Positions 42,034-55,838 of a DNA stretch of 64,000 nt are shown in pieces. The position numbers and the translations under genes are program-made. Below the pieces are notes generated by a model. That model did not search any database, was not told the DNA's origin, and saw only the letters and a list, made by a program, of their open reading frames with translations. Each line of letters begins with the position of its first letter. Within the stretch, counting starts at the first letter, position 1. Origin of the DNA: Prosapia bicincta (Eukaryota > Arthropoda > Insecta > Hemiptera > Cercopidae); assembly GCA_036971475.1 (NCBI GenBank), contig JBAIZL010000376.1:7997501-8061500 (forward strand), read 5' to 3'.

Positions 42034-43206
42034 AGTTATGAATAATGTGAAAAAAAATTATTTTTTCAACAATTCATATAGCCTAGCAATGCTTTCATGA
42101 ATTTTGTAAAAAAAATATATTTTTTTAACATTTCAAAATGCCTAGCAACGCTATTATGATTAATGTGAAAAAAATTTATTTTGTCAACATTTCATAATTC
42201 CTAGCAACGCTTTCATGAATTTTGTGAAAAAATATATTTTTTTAACATTTCAAAATGCCTAGCAACGCTTTCAAGAATTTTCTGAAAAAATATATTTTTC
42301 CAACATTTCTAAATGCCTAGCAGCGCTCTTATGTATAATGTGAAGAAATATATTTTTTCAACATTTCAAAATGCATAGCAACGCTTTCAAAAATTGTGTG
42401 AAAAAATATATTGTTTCAACATTTTAAAATGCCTAGCAACGCTCTTATATATAATGTGAAGAAATATATTTTTTCAACATTTCAAAATGGTTAGCAACGC
42501 TTTCAATAAATGTGTGAAAAAATTAATTTTTTCAACATTTCTAAATGCCTAGCAACACCTCTTATGAATAATGTAAAAAAATATATTTCTCAACATTTTA
42601 AAATGTCTAGCAACGCTTTCACGAATTTTGGAAAAAAAGTATATTTTTTCAACATTTCAAAATGCCTAGCAACGCTTTTTCGAAATTTGTAAAACAAATA
42701 TATTTTTTCAACATTTCAAAATGCCTAGCAACGCTTTCTTGAATTTTGGTAAAAAAATATATTTTTTCAATATTTCAAATGACTAGCAACGCTTTCATGA
42801 ATTTTGTAAAGAAAATATATTTTTTCAACATTTCAAAATGCCTATCAACGCTTTCATGAATTTTGTAAAAACAATATATTTTTTTCAACATTTCAAAATG
42901 CCTAGCAACGATATCACGAATTTTGTAAAAAAAGTATATTTTTTCAACATTTCAAAATGCCTAGAAACGCAGTTATGAATATTGTGAAAAAAAATTATTT
43001 TTTCAACATTTCAAAATGCCTAGCAACGCTTTCATGAATTTTGTTAAAAAAATATATTTTTTCAATATTTCAAAATGCCTAGCAACGCTTTCATGAATTT
43101 GGTAAACAATATATATTTTTTGCACATTTCAAAATGCCTAGCAACGCTTTTATGGATTTTGTAAAAAAAATATATTTTTTCAACATTTCAAAATACCTAG
43201 CAATGC
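42034..43206 (+). repeat. 1,173-bp tandem duplication, copy 2
   Basis: Direct continuation of copy 1 at a constant offset of 1173 bp. The match breaks near 43206, where copy 1 is followed by cgcagttatg and copy 2 by tgctgttatg. The last part of this copy, from about 42893, was afterwards included in a second duplication of 1121 bp, so the two events can be ordered: 1173 first, 1121 second. Confidence 0.9.
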
Positions 43207-45134
43207 TGTTATGAATAATGTGAAAAAAATATATTTTTTCAACATTTCAAAATGCCTAGCAACGATTTTTCGAAATTTGTAAAAAAAATATGTTTTTTCA
43301 ACATTTCAAAATACCTAGCAACGCTTTCACGAATTTTGTAATAAAAAGTATATTTTTCAACATTTCAAAATGCCTAGCAACGCTTTCACGAATTTTGTAA
43401 ACAAAATATATTTTTTCAACATTTCAAAATGCCTAGCAACGCTTTCACGAATTTTGGAAAAAAGTATATTTTTTCAACATTTCAAAATGCCTAGCAACGC
43501 TGTTCTGAATATTGTGAAAAAAAAATATTTTTTCAACATTTCAAAATGCTTAGCAACGCTGTTATGAATAATGTGAAAAAAATTTATTTTTCCAACATTT
43601 TAAAATGCCTAGCAACGCTGTTATGAATATTGTGAAAGAAATTTAGTTTTTCAACATTTCAAAATGCTTAGCAACGCTGTTATGAATAATATGAAAAACA
43701 TTTATTTTTTCTAAATTTTAAAATGCCTAGCAACGCTGTTATGAATATTGTGAAAGAAATTTAGTTTTTCAACATTTCAAAATGCTTAGCAACGCTGTTA
43801 TGAATAATATGAAAAACCTTTATTTTTTCAACATTTCATATTGCCTAGCAACGCTTTTTCAAAATTAGTAAAAAAAATATATTTTTTCAACATTTCAAAA
43901 TGCCTATCAACGCTTTCATGAATTTTGTAAAAACAATATATTTTTTTCAACATTTTAAAATGCCTAGCAACGCTATCAATAATTGTGTGAAAAAAATATA
44001 TTTTCTCCACATTTCAAAATGCCTAGCAACGATATCACGAATTTTGTAAAAAAAGTATATTTTTTCAACATTTCAAAATGCCTAGAAACGCAGTTATGAA
44101 TATTGTGAAAAAAAATTATTTTTTCAACATTTCAAAATGCCTAGCAACGCTTTCATGAATTTTGTTAAAAAAATATATTTTTTCAATATTTCAAAATGCC
44201 TAGCAACGCTTTCATGAATTTGGTAAACAATATATATTTTTTGCACATTTCAAAATGCCTAGCAACGCTTTTATGGATTTTGTAAAAAAAATATATTTTT
44301 TCAACATTTCAAAATACCTAGCAATGCTGTTATGAATAATGTGAAAAAAATATATTTTTTCAACATTTCAAAATGCCTAGCAACGATTTTTCGAAATTTG
44401 TAAAAAAAATATGTTTTTTCAACATTTCAAAATACCTAGCAACGCTTTCACGAATTTTGTAATAAAAAGTATATTTTTCAACATTTCAAAATGCCTAGCA
44501 ACGCTTTCACGAATTTTGTAAACAAAATATATTTTTTCAACATTTCAAAATGCCTAGCAACGCTTTCACGAATTTTGGAAAAAAGTATATTTTTTCAACA
44601 TTTCAAAATGCCTAGCAACGCTGTTCTGAATATTGTGAAAAAAAAATATTTTTTCAACATTTCAAAATGCTTAGCAACGCTGTTATGAATAATGTGAAAA
44701 AAATTTATTTTTCCAACATTTTAAAATGCCTAGCAACGCTGTTATGAATATTGTGAAAGAAATTTAGTTTTTCAACATTTCAAAATGCTTAGCAACGCTG
44801 TTATGAATAATATGAAAAACATTTATTTTTTCTAAATTTTAAAATGCCTAGCAACGCTGTTATGAATATTGTGAAAGAAATTTAGTTTTTCAACATTTCA
44901 AAATGCTTAGCAACGCTGTTATGAATAATATGAAAAACCTTTATTTTTTCAACATTTCATATTGCCTAGCAACGCTTTTTCAAAATTAGTAAAAAAAATA
45001 TATTTTTTCAACATTTCAAAATGCCTATCAACGCTTTCATGAATTTTGTAAAAACAATATATTTTTTTCAACATTTTAAAATGCCTAGCAACGCTATCAA
45101 TAATTGTGTGAAAAAAATATATTTTCTCCACATT
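42893..45134 (+). repeat. 1,121-bp tandem duplication, two copies
   Basis: Copy 1 is about 42893-44013 and copy 2 about 44014-45134. Anchors: gatatcacga at 42910 and 44031; the spurious frames at 43370 and 44491 and at 43828 and 44949 are identical. Both copies end at the same junction, ttttctccacatttc. The unit is 19 monomers long and contains the gttatgaatattg / gttatgaataatatg dimer twice. Confidence 0.9.
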
Positions 45135-45715
45135 TCAAAATGCCTAGCAACGCTTTTACGAATTTTGTAAAAATAATATATTTTTTCAACATTTCAAAAT
45201 ACCTAGCAACGCTGTTATGAATAATGTGAAAAAAATATATTTTTTCAACATTTCAAAATGCCTAGCAACGCTCTTTCGAAATTTGTAAAAAAATATATTA
45301 TTTCAACATTTCAAAAAACCTAGCAACGCTTTCACGAATTTTGTAAAAAAAGTATATTTTTTCAACATTTCAAAATGCCTATCAACGCTTTCATGAATTT
45401 TGTAAAAACAATATATTTTTTTCAACATTTTAAAATGCCTAGCAACGCTATCAATAATTGTGTGAAAAAAATATATTTTCTCCACATTTCAAAATGCCTA
45501 GCAACGCTTTTACGAATTTTGTAAAAATAATATATTTTTTCAACATTTCAAAATACCTAGCAACGCTGTTATGAATAATGTGAAAAAAATATATTTTTTC
45601 AACATTTCAAAATGCCTAGCAACGCTCTTTCGAAATTTGTAAAAAAATATATTATTTCAACATTTCAAAAAACCTAGCAACGCTTTCACGAATTTTGTAA
45701 AAAAGTATATTTTTT
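45008..45715 (+). repeat. 354-bp tandem duplication, two copies
   Basis: Six monomers at 45008-45361 are repeated at 45362-45715. Both begin with tcaacatttcaaaatgcctatcaacgc (read at 45008 and 45362) and include the rare ctctttcgaaatttg and aaaaaacctagc variants. The only difference noticed is an A-run shortened by two bases near 45700. The unit overlaps the end of the 1121-bp copy, so this event came after that one. Confidence 0.88.
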
Positions 45716-48700
45716 CAACATTTCAAAATGCCTAGCAACCCTTTCATGAATTTTGTAAAAAAAATTTTTGTTTTTTACATTTTAAAATGCCTAGCAACGC
45801 TATCAATAATTGTGTGAAAAAAATATATTTTTTCCACATTTCAAAATGCCTAGCAACGCTTTTATGAATTTTGTAAAAAAATATATTTTTTCAACATTTC
45901 AAAATACCTAGCAACGCTGTTATGAATAATGTGAAAAAAATATATTTTTTAACATTTCAAAATGCCTAGCTACGCTTTTTCGAAATTTGTAAAAAAATAT
46001 ATTTTTTCAACATTTCAAAATACCTAGCAACGCTTTCACGAATTTTGTAAAAAAAAGTAAATTTTTTCAACATTTCAAAATGCCTAGCAACGCTTTCATG
46101 AATTTTGTAAAAAAAATATATTTTTTCAACATTTCAAAATGCCTAGCAACGCTTTCATGAATTTTGTGAAAAATATATATTTTTTCAACATTTCAAAATG
46201 CCTAACATTGCTTTCATGAATTTTGTAAACAAAATTATTTTTTTAAAACATTTCATAATGCCTAGCAACGCTTTCATGAATTTTGTACAAAAATATATAT
46301 TTTTTTAACATTTCAAAATGCCTAACAACGCTTTCATGAATTTTGTAAACAAAATTATTTTTTCAACATTTCATAATGCCTAGCAACGCTTTCATGAATT
46401 TTGTACAAAAATATATTTTTTCAACATTTTAAAATGCCAAGCAACTCTTTCAATATTTGTGTGAATAAAATATATTTATTCAACATTTTAAAATGCCTAG
46501 CAACGCTTGCAATAATTGTGTGAAAGAAATATATTTTTTCAACATTTCAAAATGCCTATCAACGCTTTTATGAATTTGTAAAAAAAATATATTTTTTTTC
46601 CACATTTCAAAATGCCTAGCAACGCTTTCACGAATTTTGGAAAAAAAGTATATTTTTTCAACATTTCAAAATGCCTAGCAACGCTGTTCTGAATATTGTG
46701 AAAAAAAATTATTTTTTCAACATTTCAAAATGCTTAGCAACGCTGTTATGAATAATGTGAAAAAAATTTATTTTTTCAACATTTTAAAATGCCTAGCAAC
46801 GCTGTTATGAATATTGTGAAAGAAATTTAGTTTTTCAACATTTCATATTGCCTAGCAACGCTTTTTAAAAATTAGTAAAAAAAATATATTTTTTCAACAT
46901 TTCAAAATGCCTAGCAACCCTTTCATGAATTTTGTAAAAAAAATAGATGTTTTCAACATTTTAAAATGCCTAGCAACGCTATCAATAATTGTGTGAAAAA
47001 AATATATTTTTTCAACATTTCAAAATGCCAAGCCACGCTTTCATGAATTTTGTAAAAAAAATATTTTTTTTCAACATTTCAAAATGCCTAGCAACGCTTT
47101 CATGAATTTTCTGAATAAATATATTTTTTAAACATTTCTAAATGCCTAGCAACGCTCTTATGTATAATGTGAAGAAATATATTTTATCAACATTTCAAAA
47201 AGCCTAGCAACGCTTTCAAAAATTGTGTGAAAAAATATATTTTTTCAACATTTTAAAATGCCTAGCAACGGTCTCATGAGTTTTGTGAAAAAAAATTTAT
47301 TTTTTCAACTTTTCAAAATGCCTAGCAACGCTTTCATGAATTTGGTAAACATAATATATTTTTTCCACATTTCAAAATGCCTAGCAACGCTTTTATATAT
47401 ATTGTGAAAAAAATTCTTTTTTCAATATTTCATATTGCCTAGCAACGCTTTCACGAATATTGTAAAAAAAAGTTAATTATCTCAACATTTTAAAATGCAT
47501 AGCAACGCTTTCATTAATTTTGTAAAAAAAATATATTTTTTCAACATTTCAAAACGCCTAGCAACTCTTTCAATAATTGTGTGAAAAAATATATTTTTTC
47601 AATATTTCAAAATGGTTAGCAACGCTTTCAATAAATGTGTGAAAAAATTTATTTTTTCAACATTTCATATTGCCTAGCAACGCTTTCATGAATTTCATAA
47701 AAAAAAATATATTTTTTCAACATTTCAAAATGCCTAGCAACGCTTTCATCAGTTTTGTGAAGAAAATTTATTTTTTCAACAATTCAAAATGCCTAGCAAG
47801 GCTTTCATGAACTTGGTAAACAAAATATATTTTTTCCACATTTCAAAATGCCTAGCAACGCTTTCAATAATTGTGTGAAAAAATATATTTATTCAACATA
47901 TCAAAATGCCAAGCAACGCTTTCATGAATTTTGTAAAAAAAATATTTTTTTTCAACATTTCAAAATGCCTAGCGACGCTTTCATGAATTTTGTGAAAAAA
48001 TATATCTTTTTAACATTTTAAAATGCCTAGCAACGCTGTTATGGATATTGTGAAACAAATTTATTTTTTCTACATTTCATATTGCCTAGCAACGCTTTCA
48101 CGAATTTTGTAAAAAAAAATATATTTTTCAACTTTACATAATGCCTAGCAACCCTTTCATGAATTTTGTAAAAAAAATATATGTTTTCAACATTTTAAAA
48201 TGCCTAGCAACGCTATCAATAATTGTGCGAAAAAAATATATTTTTTCAACATTTCAAAATGCCAATAACGCTTTCATCGATTTTGTAAAAAAAATATTTT
48301 TTTTCAACATTTCAAAATGCCTAGCAACGCTTTCATGAATTTTCTGAAAAAATATATTTTTTCAACAATTCTAAATGCCTAGCAACGCTGTTATGAATAA
48401 TGTGAAAAACATTTATTTTTTTAACATTCCATAATGCCTAGCAACGCTTTCATGTATTTTGTAAACAAAATTAATTTTTTCAACATTTCAAAATGCCTAG
48501 CAACGCTTTCATGAATTTTGTACAAAAATATATTTTTTCAACATTTTAAAATGCCTAGCAACTCTTTCAATAATTGTGTGAAAAAAATTAATTTTTTCAA
48601 CATTTCAAAATGCCTAGCAACACTGTCATGAATAATGTGAAAAACATTTATTTTTTTAACATTTCGTAATGCCTAGCAACGCTTTCATGAATTTTGTACA

Positions 48701-51500
48701 AAAATATATTTTTTCAACATTTTAAAATGCCTAGCAACGCAGTTATGAATAATGTGAAAAAAAATTATTTTTTCAATAATTCATATAGCCTAGCAACGCT
48801 TTCATGAATTTTGTAAAAAAAATATATTTTTTTAACATTTTAAAATGCCTAGCAACGCTATTATGATTAATGTGAAAAAAATTAATTTTGTCAACTTTTC
48901 ATAATTCCTAGCAACGCTCTCATGAATTTTGTGAAAAAATATATTTTTTTAACATTTCAAAATGCCTAGCAACGCTTTCAAGAATTTTCTGAAAAAATAT
49001 ATTTTTTCAACATTTCTAAATGCCTAGCAACGCTCTTATGTATAATGTGAAGAAATATATTTTTTCAACATTTCAAAATGCCTAGCAACGCTTTCAAAAA
49101 TTGTGTGAAAAAATATATTGTTTCAACATTTTAAAATGCCTAGCAACGCTCTCATGAGTTTTGTGAAAAAAAATTTATTTTTTCAACCTTTCAAAATGCC
49201 TAGCAACGCTTTCATGAATTTGGTAAACATAATATATTTTTTCCACATTTCAAAATGCCTAGCAACGCTTTTATATATATTGTGAAAAAAATTATTTATT
49301 CAATATTTCATATTGCCTAGCAACGCCTTCACGAGTATTGTAAAAAAAAGTTAATTATTTCAACATTTTAAAATGCATAGCAACGCTTTCATGAATTTTG
49401 TGAAAAAATATATTTTTTCAACATTTTAAAATGCATAGCAACGCTTTCATGAATTTTGTAAAAAAAATATATTTTTTCAACATTTTAAAATGCCTAGCAA
49501 CTCTTTCAATAATTGTGTGAAAAAATATATTTTTTCAACATTTCAAAATGGTTAGCAACGCTTTCAATAAATGTGTGAAAAACATTTATTTTTTTAACAT
49601 TTCATAATGCCTAGCAACGCTTTCATGTATTTTGTAAACAAAATTAATTTTTTCAACATTTCAAAATGCCTAGCAATGCTTTCATGAATTTTGTACAAAA
49701 ATATAATTTTTCAACATTTTAAAATACCTAGCAACTATTTCAATAATTGTGTGAAAAAAATATATTTTTTCAACATTTCAAAATGACTAGCAACGCTGTT
49801 ATGAATAATGTGAAAAACATTTATTATTTTAACATTTCGTAATGACTAGCAACGCTTTCATGAATTTTGTAATCAAAATTAATTTTTTCAACATTTCAAA
49901 ATGCCTAGCAACGCTATTATTATTAATGTGAAAAAAATTTATTTTGTCAACATTTCATAATTCCTAGCAACGCTTTCATGAATTTTGTGAAAAAATATAT
50001 TTTTTTAACATTTCAAAATGCCTAGCAACGCTTTCAAGAATTTTCTGAAAAAATATATTTTTTCAACATTCCTAAATGCCTAGCAACACCTCTTATGAAT
50101 AATGTAAAAAAATATATTTTTCAACATTTTAAAATGTCTAGCGACGCTTTCACGAATTTTGTAAAAAAAATGTATTTCTTCAACATTTCATATTGCCTAG
50201 CAACGCTTTCATTAATTTTGTAAAAAAAAATTTAATTTTTCAACAATTCAAAATGCCTAGCAACGCTTTTATGAATATTGTGAGAAATATTTATTTTTTC
50301 AAAATTTCATATTGCCTAGCAACGCTTTCTCGAATTTTGTAAGAAAAATATAATTTTTCAACATTTCAAAATGCCTAGCAACACTTTGAATTTTGTAAAA
50401 AGAATATATTTTTTCCACATTTCAAAATGCCTAGCAACGCTTTCAATAATTCTGTGAAAAAAATATATTTTTTCAACATTTCAAAATGCCAAGCAACGCT
50501 TTCATGAATTTTGTAAAAAAAAATATATTTTTCAACTTTTCATAATGCCTAGCAACCCTTTCATGAATTTTGTAAAAAAAATAAATTTTTTCAACATTTT
50601 AAAATGGCTAGCAACGCTTTCATGAGTTTTGTGAAAAAAATTTATTTTTTCAACATTTCATATTGCCTAGCAACGCTTTCAGGAATTTTGTAAAAAAAAG
50701 GTAATTTTTTCAACATTTCAAAATGCCTAGCAACGCTTTCATGAATTTTGTAAACAAAATATATTTTTTCAACATTTCAAAATGCTTAGCAACGCTTTCA
50801 ATAATTGTGTAAAAAAATATATTTTTTCAACATTTTAAAATGACTAGCAACGATATCAATAATTGTGTGAAAAAAATTTATTTTTTTAACATTTCATATT
50901 GCCTAGCAACCCTTTCACGAATTTTATAAAGCAAGTATATTTTTTCAACATTTCAAAATTCCTAGCAACGCTTTCATGAATTTTGTAAAAAAAATATATT
51001 TTTTCAACATTTTATAATGCCTAGCAACGCTTTCATGAATTTTGTGAAAAAATATATTTTTTCAACATTTCAAAATGCCTAGCAATGGTGTTATGAATAA
51101 TGTGAAAAAAATTTATTTTTTTAACATTTCATATTGCCTAGCAACGATTTCACGAATTTTGTAAAAAAAGGTAATTTTTTCAACATTTCAAAATGCCTTG
51201 CAACGCTTTCATGAATTTTGTAAACAGAATATATTTTTTCAACATTTTAAAATGAATATCAACGCTTTCATGAGGTTTGTGAAAAAATATATTTTTTCAA
51301 CATTTCAAAATGGCTAGCAACGCTTTCATGAATTTTGTAAAAAAATATATTTTTTCAACATTTCAAAATGCCTAACAACGCTTTCATGAGTTTTGTTAAA
51401 GAATTTATTTTTTCAACATTTTAAAATGCCTAGCAACGCTGTTATGAAGAATGTAAAAAACATTTATTTTTTCAACATTTCATAAGCCTAGCAATGATTT
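45716..51500 (+). repeat. Satellite domain 3: mixed zone
   Basis: Ordinary monomers of most families, with copies of blocks seen further left: the 46.4-47.3 kb part follows the same marker order as 19.1-19.9 kb and 25.3-26.1 kb, and 47.34-48.25 kb repeats 38.34-39.24 kb. Monomers with gtaatcaaaattaatt and with gtgaaaaacatttattttttt are frequent. From about 50.1 kb private variants increase and clear block matches to the left become scarce. There is no gene. Confidence 0.7.
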
Positions 51501-53852
51501 CTCAAATTTTGTAAAAAATATATACTTTCAACTTTTCAAATTGCCTAGCAACTCTTTCATAAATATTGTGAAAAAAATATAATTTTTCTACATTTCAAAA
51601 GGCCTAGCAACGCTTTCATGGGTTTTGTAAAAAACATATATTTTTACAACATTTCAAAATGCCTAGCAACGCTTACATGAATTTTGTAAAGAAAAATATC
51701 TTTTTTCAACATTTCTAAATGCCTAGCAACGCTGTTATGAATAATATGAAAAAATATATTTTTTCAACCTTTCAAAATGCCTAGCAACACTTTCGTGAAT
51801 TTGGTAAACAAAATATATTTTTTCTACATTTCAAAATGCCTAGCAACCCTTTTATGAATATTGTGAAAATACTTTATTTTTTCAACATTTTATAATGCCT
51901 AGCAACGCTTTCATGAATTTTGTTAAAAAAATATATTTTTTCAACATTGTAAAATGCATTGCAACGCTTTTATAAATAATGTGAAAAAATTTTATTTTTT
52001 TAACATTTCAAAAGACCTAGCAACGCACATGAATTTTGAAAAAAAAATATTTTTTCAACATTTTAAAATAACTAGCAACGCTTTCAAGAATATTGTAAAA
52101 AAAAATATATTTTTTCAACATTTCAAAAGGCCTAGTAACGCTTTCATGAATTTTTCAAAAAAAAATGTATTTTTTCAACATTTCAAAATGCCTATCAACG
52201 CTGTTATGAATAATGTGAAATAAATTTATTTTTACAACATTTCATAATGCCTAGCAACGCGTTCATGAATTTTGTAAAAAAAATATATTTTTTCAACATT
52301 TCAAAATGCCTATCAACGCTGTTATGAATAATGTGAAATAAATTTATTTTTTCAATATTTCAAAATGGCTAGCAACGCTTTCATGAATTTTGTAAAAAAA
52401 TATATTTTTTCAACATTTTAAAATGCCTAGCAACGCTGTTATGAAGAATGTAAAAAACATTTATTTTTTCAACATTTCATAATACCTAGCAACGCTTTCT
52501 CAAATTTTGTAAAAAAAAATATATTTTTTTAACATTTCAAAATGCCTGGCAACGCTTTGATGAGTTTTGTAAAAAAATATATTTTTTCAACATTATAAAA
52601 TGCCTGCAACGATTCCAATAATTGTGTGAAAAAAGTATATTTTTTCAAACTAGCAACGCTGTTATGAATAATGTGGAAAAAATATATGTTTTTCAACATT
52701 TGAAAATGCCTAGCAACGCTTTCATGACTTTGGTAAACAAAATATATTTTTTCAACATTTCAAAATGCTTAAAACGCTTTCATGAATTTGGTAAACAATA
52801 AATATCTTTTTCACATTTCAAAATGCCTAACAACGCTCTCATGAATTTTGTAAAAAAATATATTTTTTCAACATTTTAAAATGCCTAGCAACTCTTTGAA
52901 TAATTGTGTGAAAAAAATATATTTTTTCAACATTTCAAAATGGCTAGAAACGCTTTCATGAATTTTGTAAAAAAAATATATTTTTTCAACATTTTAAAAT
53001 GCCTGGCAACGCTTTCATGAGTTTTGTAAAAAAAATATATATTTTTTCAACATTTTGAAATCCCTAGCAACGCTTTTATGAATATTGTGAAAAAAATTTT
53101 TTTTTTCAATATTTCATATTGCCTAGCAACGCTTTCACGAATTTTGTAAAAAAAGTATATTTTTTCAACATTTCATAATGCCTAGCAACGCTTTCTCGAA
53201 TTTTGCAAAAAAAATATATTTTTTCAACATTTCAAAATGCCTAGCAACGCTTTCATGAGTTTTGTAAAAAAATATATTTTTTCAATATTTTAAAATGCCT
53301 AGCAACGATTCCAATAATTGTGTGTAAAAAGTATATTTTCTCAAACTAGCAACGCTGTTATGAATAACTTGGAAAAAACATATTTTTTTCAACATTTGAA
53401 AATGCCTAGCAACGCTTTCATGACTTTGGTAAACAAAATATATTATTTCAACATTTCAAAATGATTAGCAACGCTTTCTTGAGTTTCGTAAAAAAAAATA
53501 TATTTTTTGAACATTTTGAAATGCCTAGCAACGCTTTTATGAATATTGTGAAAAAAATTTGTTTTTTCAACATTTCATATTGCCTAGCAACGCTTTCACG
53601 AATTTTGAATAAAAATATATTGTTTCAACATTTCAAAATGCCTAGATTTCATGTATTTTGTGAAAAATATATTTTTTCAACATTTCAGAATGCTTAGCAA
53701 CGCTGTTATGAATAATATGGAAAAACATTTATTTTTTCAACATTTTATAATGCCTAGCAACGCTTTCATGAATTTTGTAAAAAAATATATTTTTTCAACA
53801 TTTTAAAATGCCTAGAAACCTTTCATGAATTTTGTAAAAAAAATATATTTTT

Positions 53853-54845
53853 TCAAAATTTCAAAATGCCTAACAACGCTTTCATGAATTTGATAAACAA
53901 TAAATATCATTTTCACATTTCAAAATGCCTAGCAACGCTTTCATGAATTTGGTAAAAAAAATATATTTTTTCAACATTTCAAAATGCCTGCAACGCATTC
54001 ATGAATTTTGTAAAAAAAATATATTTTTACAATATTTCAAAATGCCTAGCAACGCTTTCATGAATTTTGTAAAAAAAATATATTTTTCCAACATTTAAAA
54101 TGCATAGCAATGCTTTCAATAATTGAGTAGAAAAATATATTTTTTCAACATTTCAAAATGCCTAGCAACGCTGTTATGAATAATGTGAAAAAATATATTT
54201 TTTCAACATTTCAAAATGCCTAGCTTTCATGTATTTTGTGAAAAAATATATTTTTTCAACATTTCAGAATGCTTACTACGCTGTTATGAATAATATGAAA
54301 AACATTTATTTTTTCAACATTTCATATTGCCTAGCAATGCTTTCTCGAATTTTGTAAACAATAAATATTTCTTCAACATTTCAAAATGCCTAGCAACGCA
54401 TTCATGAGTTTTGTAAAAAAATATATTTTTTCAGCATTTTAAAATGCCTAGCAACTCTTTGAATAATTGTGTGAAAAAAATATATTTTTTCAACATTTCA
54501 AAATGCCTAGCAACGCTGTTATGAATAATGTGAAAAACATTTATTTTTTTAACATTTCGTAATGCCTAGCAACGCTTTCATGAATTTTGTAATCAAAATT
54601 AATTTTTTCAACATTTCAAAATGCCTAGCAACGCTTTCATGAGTTTTGTAAAAAAAATACATTTTTTCCACATTTTAAAATGCCTGGCAACGCTTTTATG
54701 AGTTTTGTAAAAAAAAAATATATTTTTTCAATATTTTGAAATCCCTAGCAACGATTTTATGAATATTGTGAAAAAAATTTGTTTTTTCAATATTTCATAT
54801 TGCCTAGCAACGCTTTCACGAATTTTGTAAAAAAAGTATATTTTT
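53853..54845 (+). repeat. 993-bp tandem duplication in the edge zone, copy 1
   Basis: Starts tcaaaatttcaaaatgcctaac at 53853; the same words begin copy 2 at 54846. Seventeen monomers, including the core-less cctagctttcatg monomer and the gcttactacgc variant. The offset is 993 bp at every anchor checked (tgataaacaataaatat at 53891 and 54884). Confidence 0.88.
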
Positions 54846-55838
54846 TCAAAATTTCAAAATGCCTAACAACGCTTTCATGAATTTGATAAACAATAAATAT
54901 CATTTTCACATTTCAAAATGCCTAGCAACGCTTTCATGAATTTGGTAAAAAAAATATATTTTTTCAACATTTCAAAATGCCTGCAACGCATTCATGAATT
55001 TTGTAAAAAAAATATATTTTTACAATATTTCAAAATGCCTAGCAACGCTTTCATGAATTTTGTAAAAAAAATATATTTTTCCAACATTTAAAATGCATAG
55101 CAATGCTTTCAATAATTGAGTAGAAAAATATATTTTTTCAACATTTCAAAATGCCTAGCAACGCTGTTATGAATAATGTGAAAAAATATATTTTTTCAAC
55201 ATTTCAAAATGCCTAGCTATCATGTATTTTGTGAAAAAATATATTTTTTCAACATTTCAGAATGCTTACTACGCTGTTATGAATAATATGAAAAACATTT
55301 ATTTTTTCAACATTTCATATTGCCTAGCAATGCTTTCTCGAATTTTGTAAACAATAAATATTTCTTCAACATTTCAAAATGCCTAGCAACGCATTCATGA
55401 GTTTTGTAAAAAAATATATTTTTTCAGCATTTTAAAATGCCTAGCAACTCTTTGAATAATTGTGTGAAAAAAATATATTTTTTCAACATTTCAAAATGCC
55501 TAGCAACGCTGTTATGAATAATGTGAAAAACATTTATTTTTTTAACATTTCGTAATGCCTAGCAACGCTTTCATGAATTTTGTAATCAAAATTAATTTTT
55601 TCAACATTTCAAAATGCCTAGCAACGCTTTCATGAGTTTTGTAAAAAAAATACATTTTTTCCACATTTTAAAATGCCTGGCAACGCTTTTATGAGTTTTG
55701 TAAAAAAAAAATATATTTTTTCAATATTTTGAAATCCCTAGCAACGATTTTATGAATATTGTGAAAAAAAATTGTTTTTTCAATATTTCATATTGCCTAG
55801 CAACGCTTTCACGAATTTTGTAAAAAAAGTATATTTTT
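54846..55838 (+). repeat. 993-bp tandem duplication in the edge zone, copy 2
   Basis: Follows copy 1 without a gap and ends at 55838, where the text changes to tcaacattttataatgcc. Only a few base changes relative to copy 1 were noticed (cctagctatcatg for cctagctttcatg, and one A/T change near 55762). Confidence 0.88.

Larger units (their letters stand above)
38340..48250 (+). repeat. Block of about 0.9 kb repeated at an offset of about 9.0 kb
   Basis: The segment about 38.34-39.24 kb recurs at about 47.34-48.25 kb. Linked rare variants are gtaaacataatatatt (38341 and 47345), cttttatatatattgtg (about 38385 and 47390), gttatggatattgtgaaac (about 39033 and 48032) and gctttcatcagttttgtgaag. Part of the block occurs a third time from about 49223. 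The order of markers, not just their presence, is preserved. The 38.2-40.9 kb stretch between this block and the next duplication is otherwise ordinary satellite. Confidence 0.72.
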
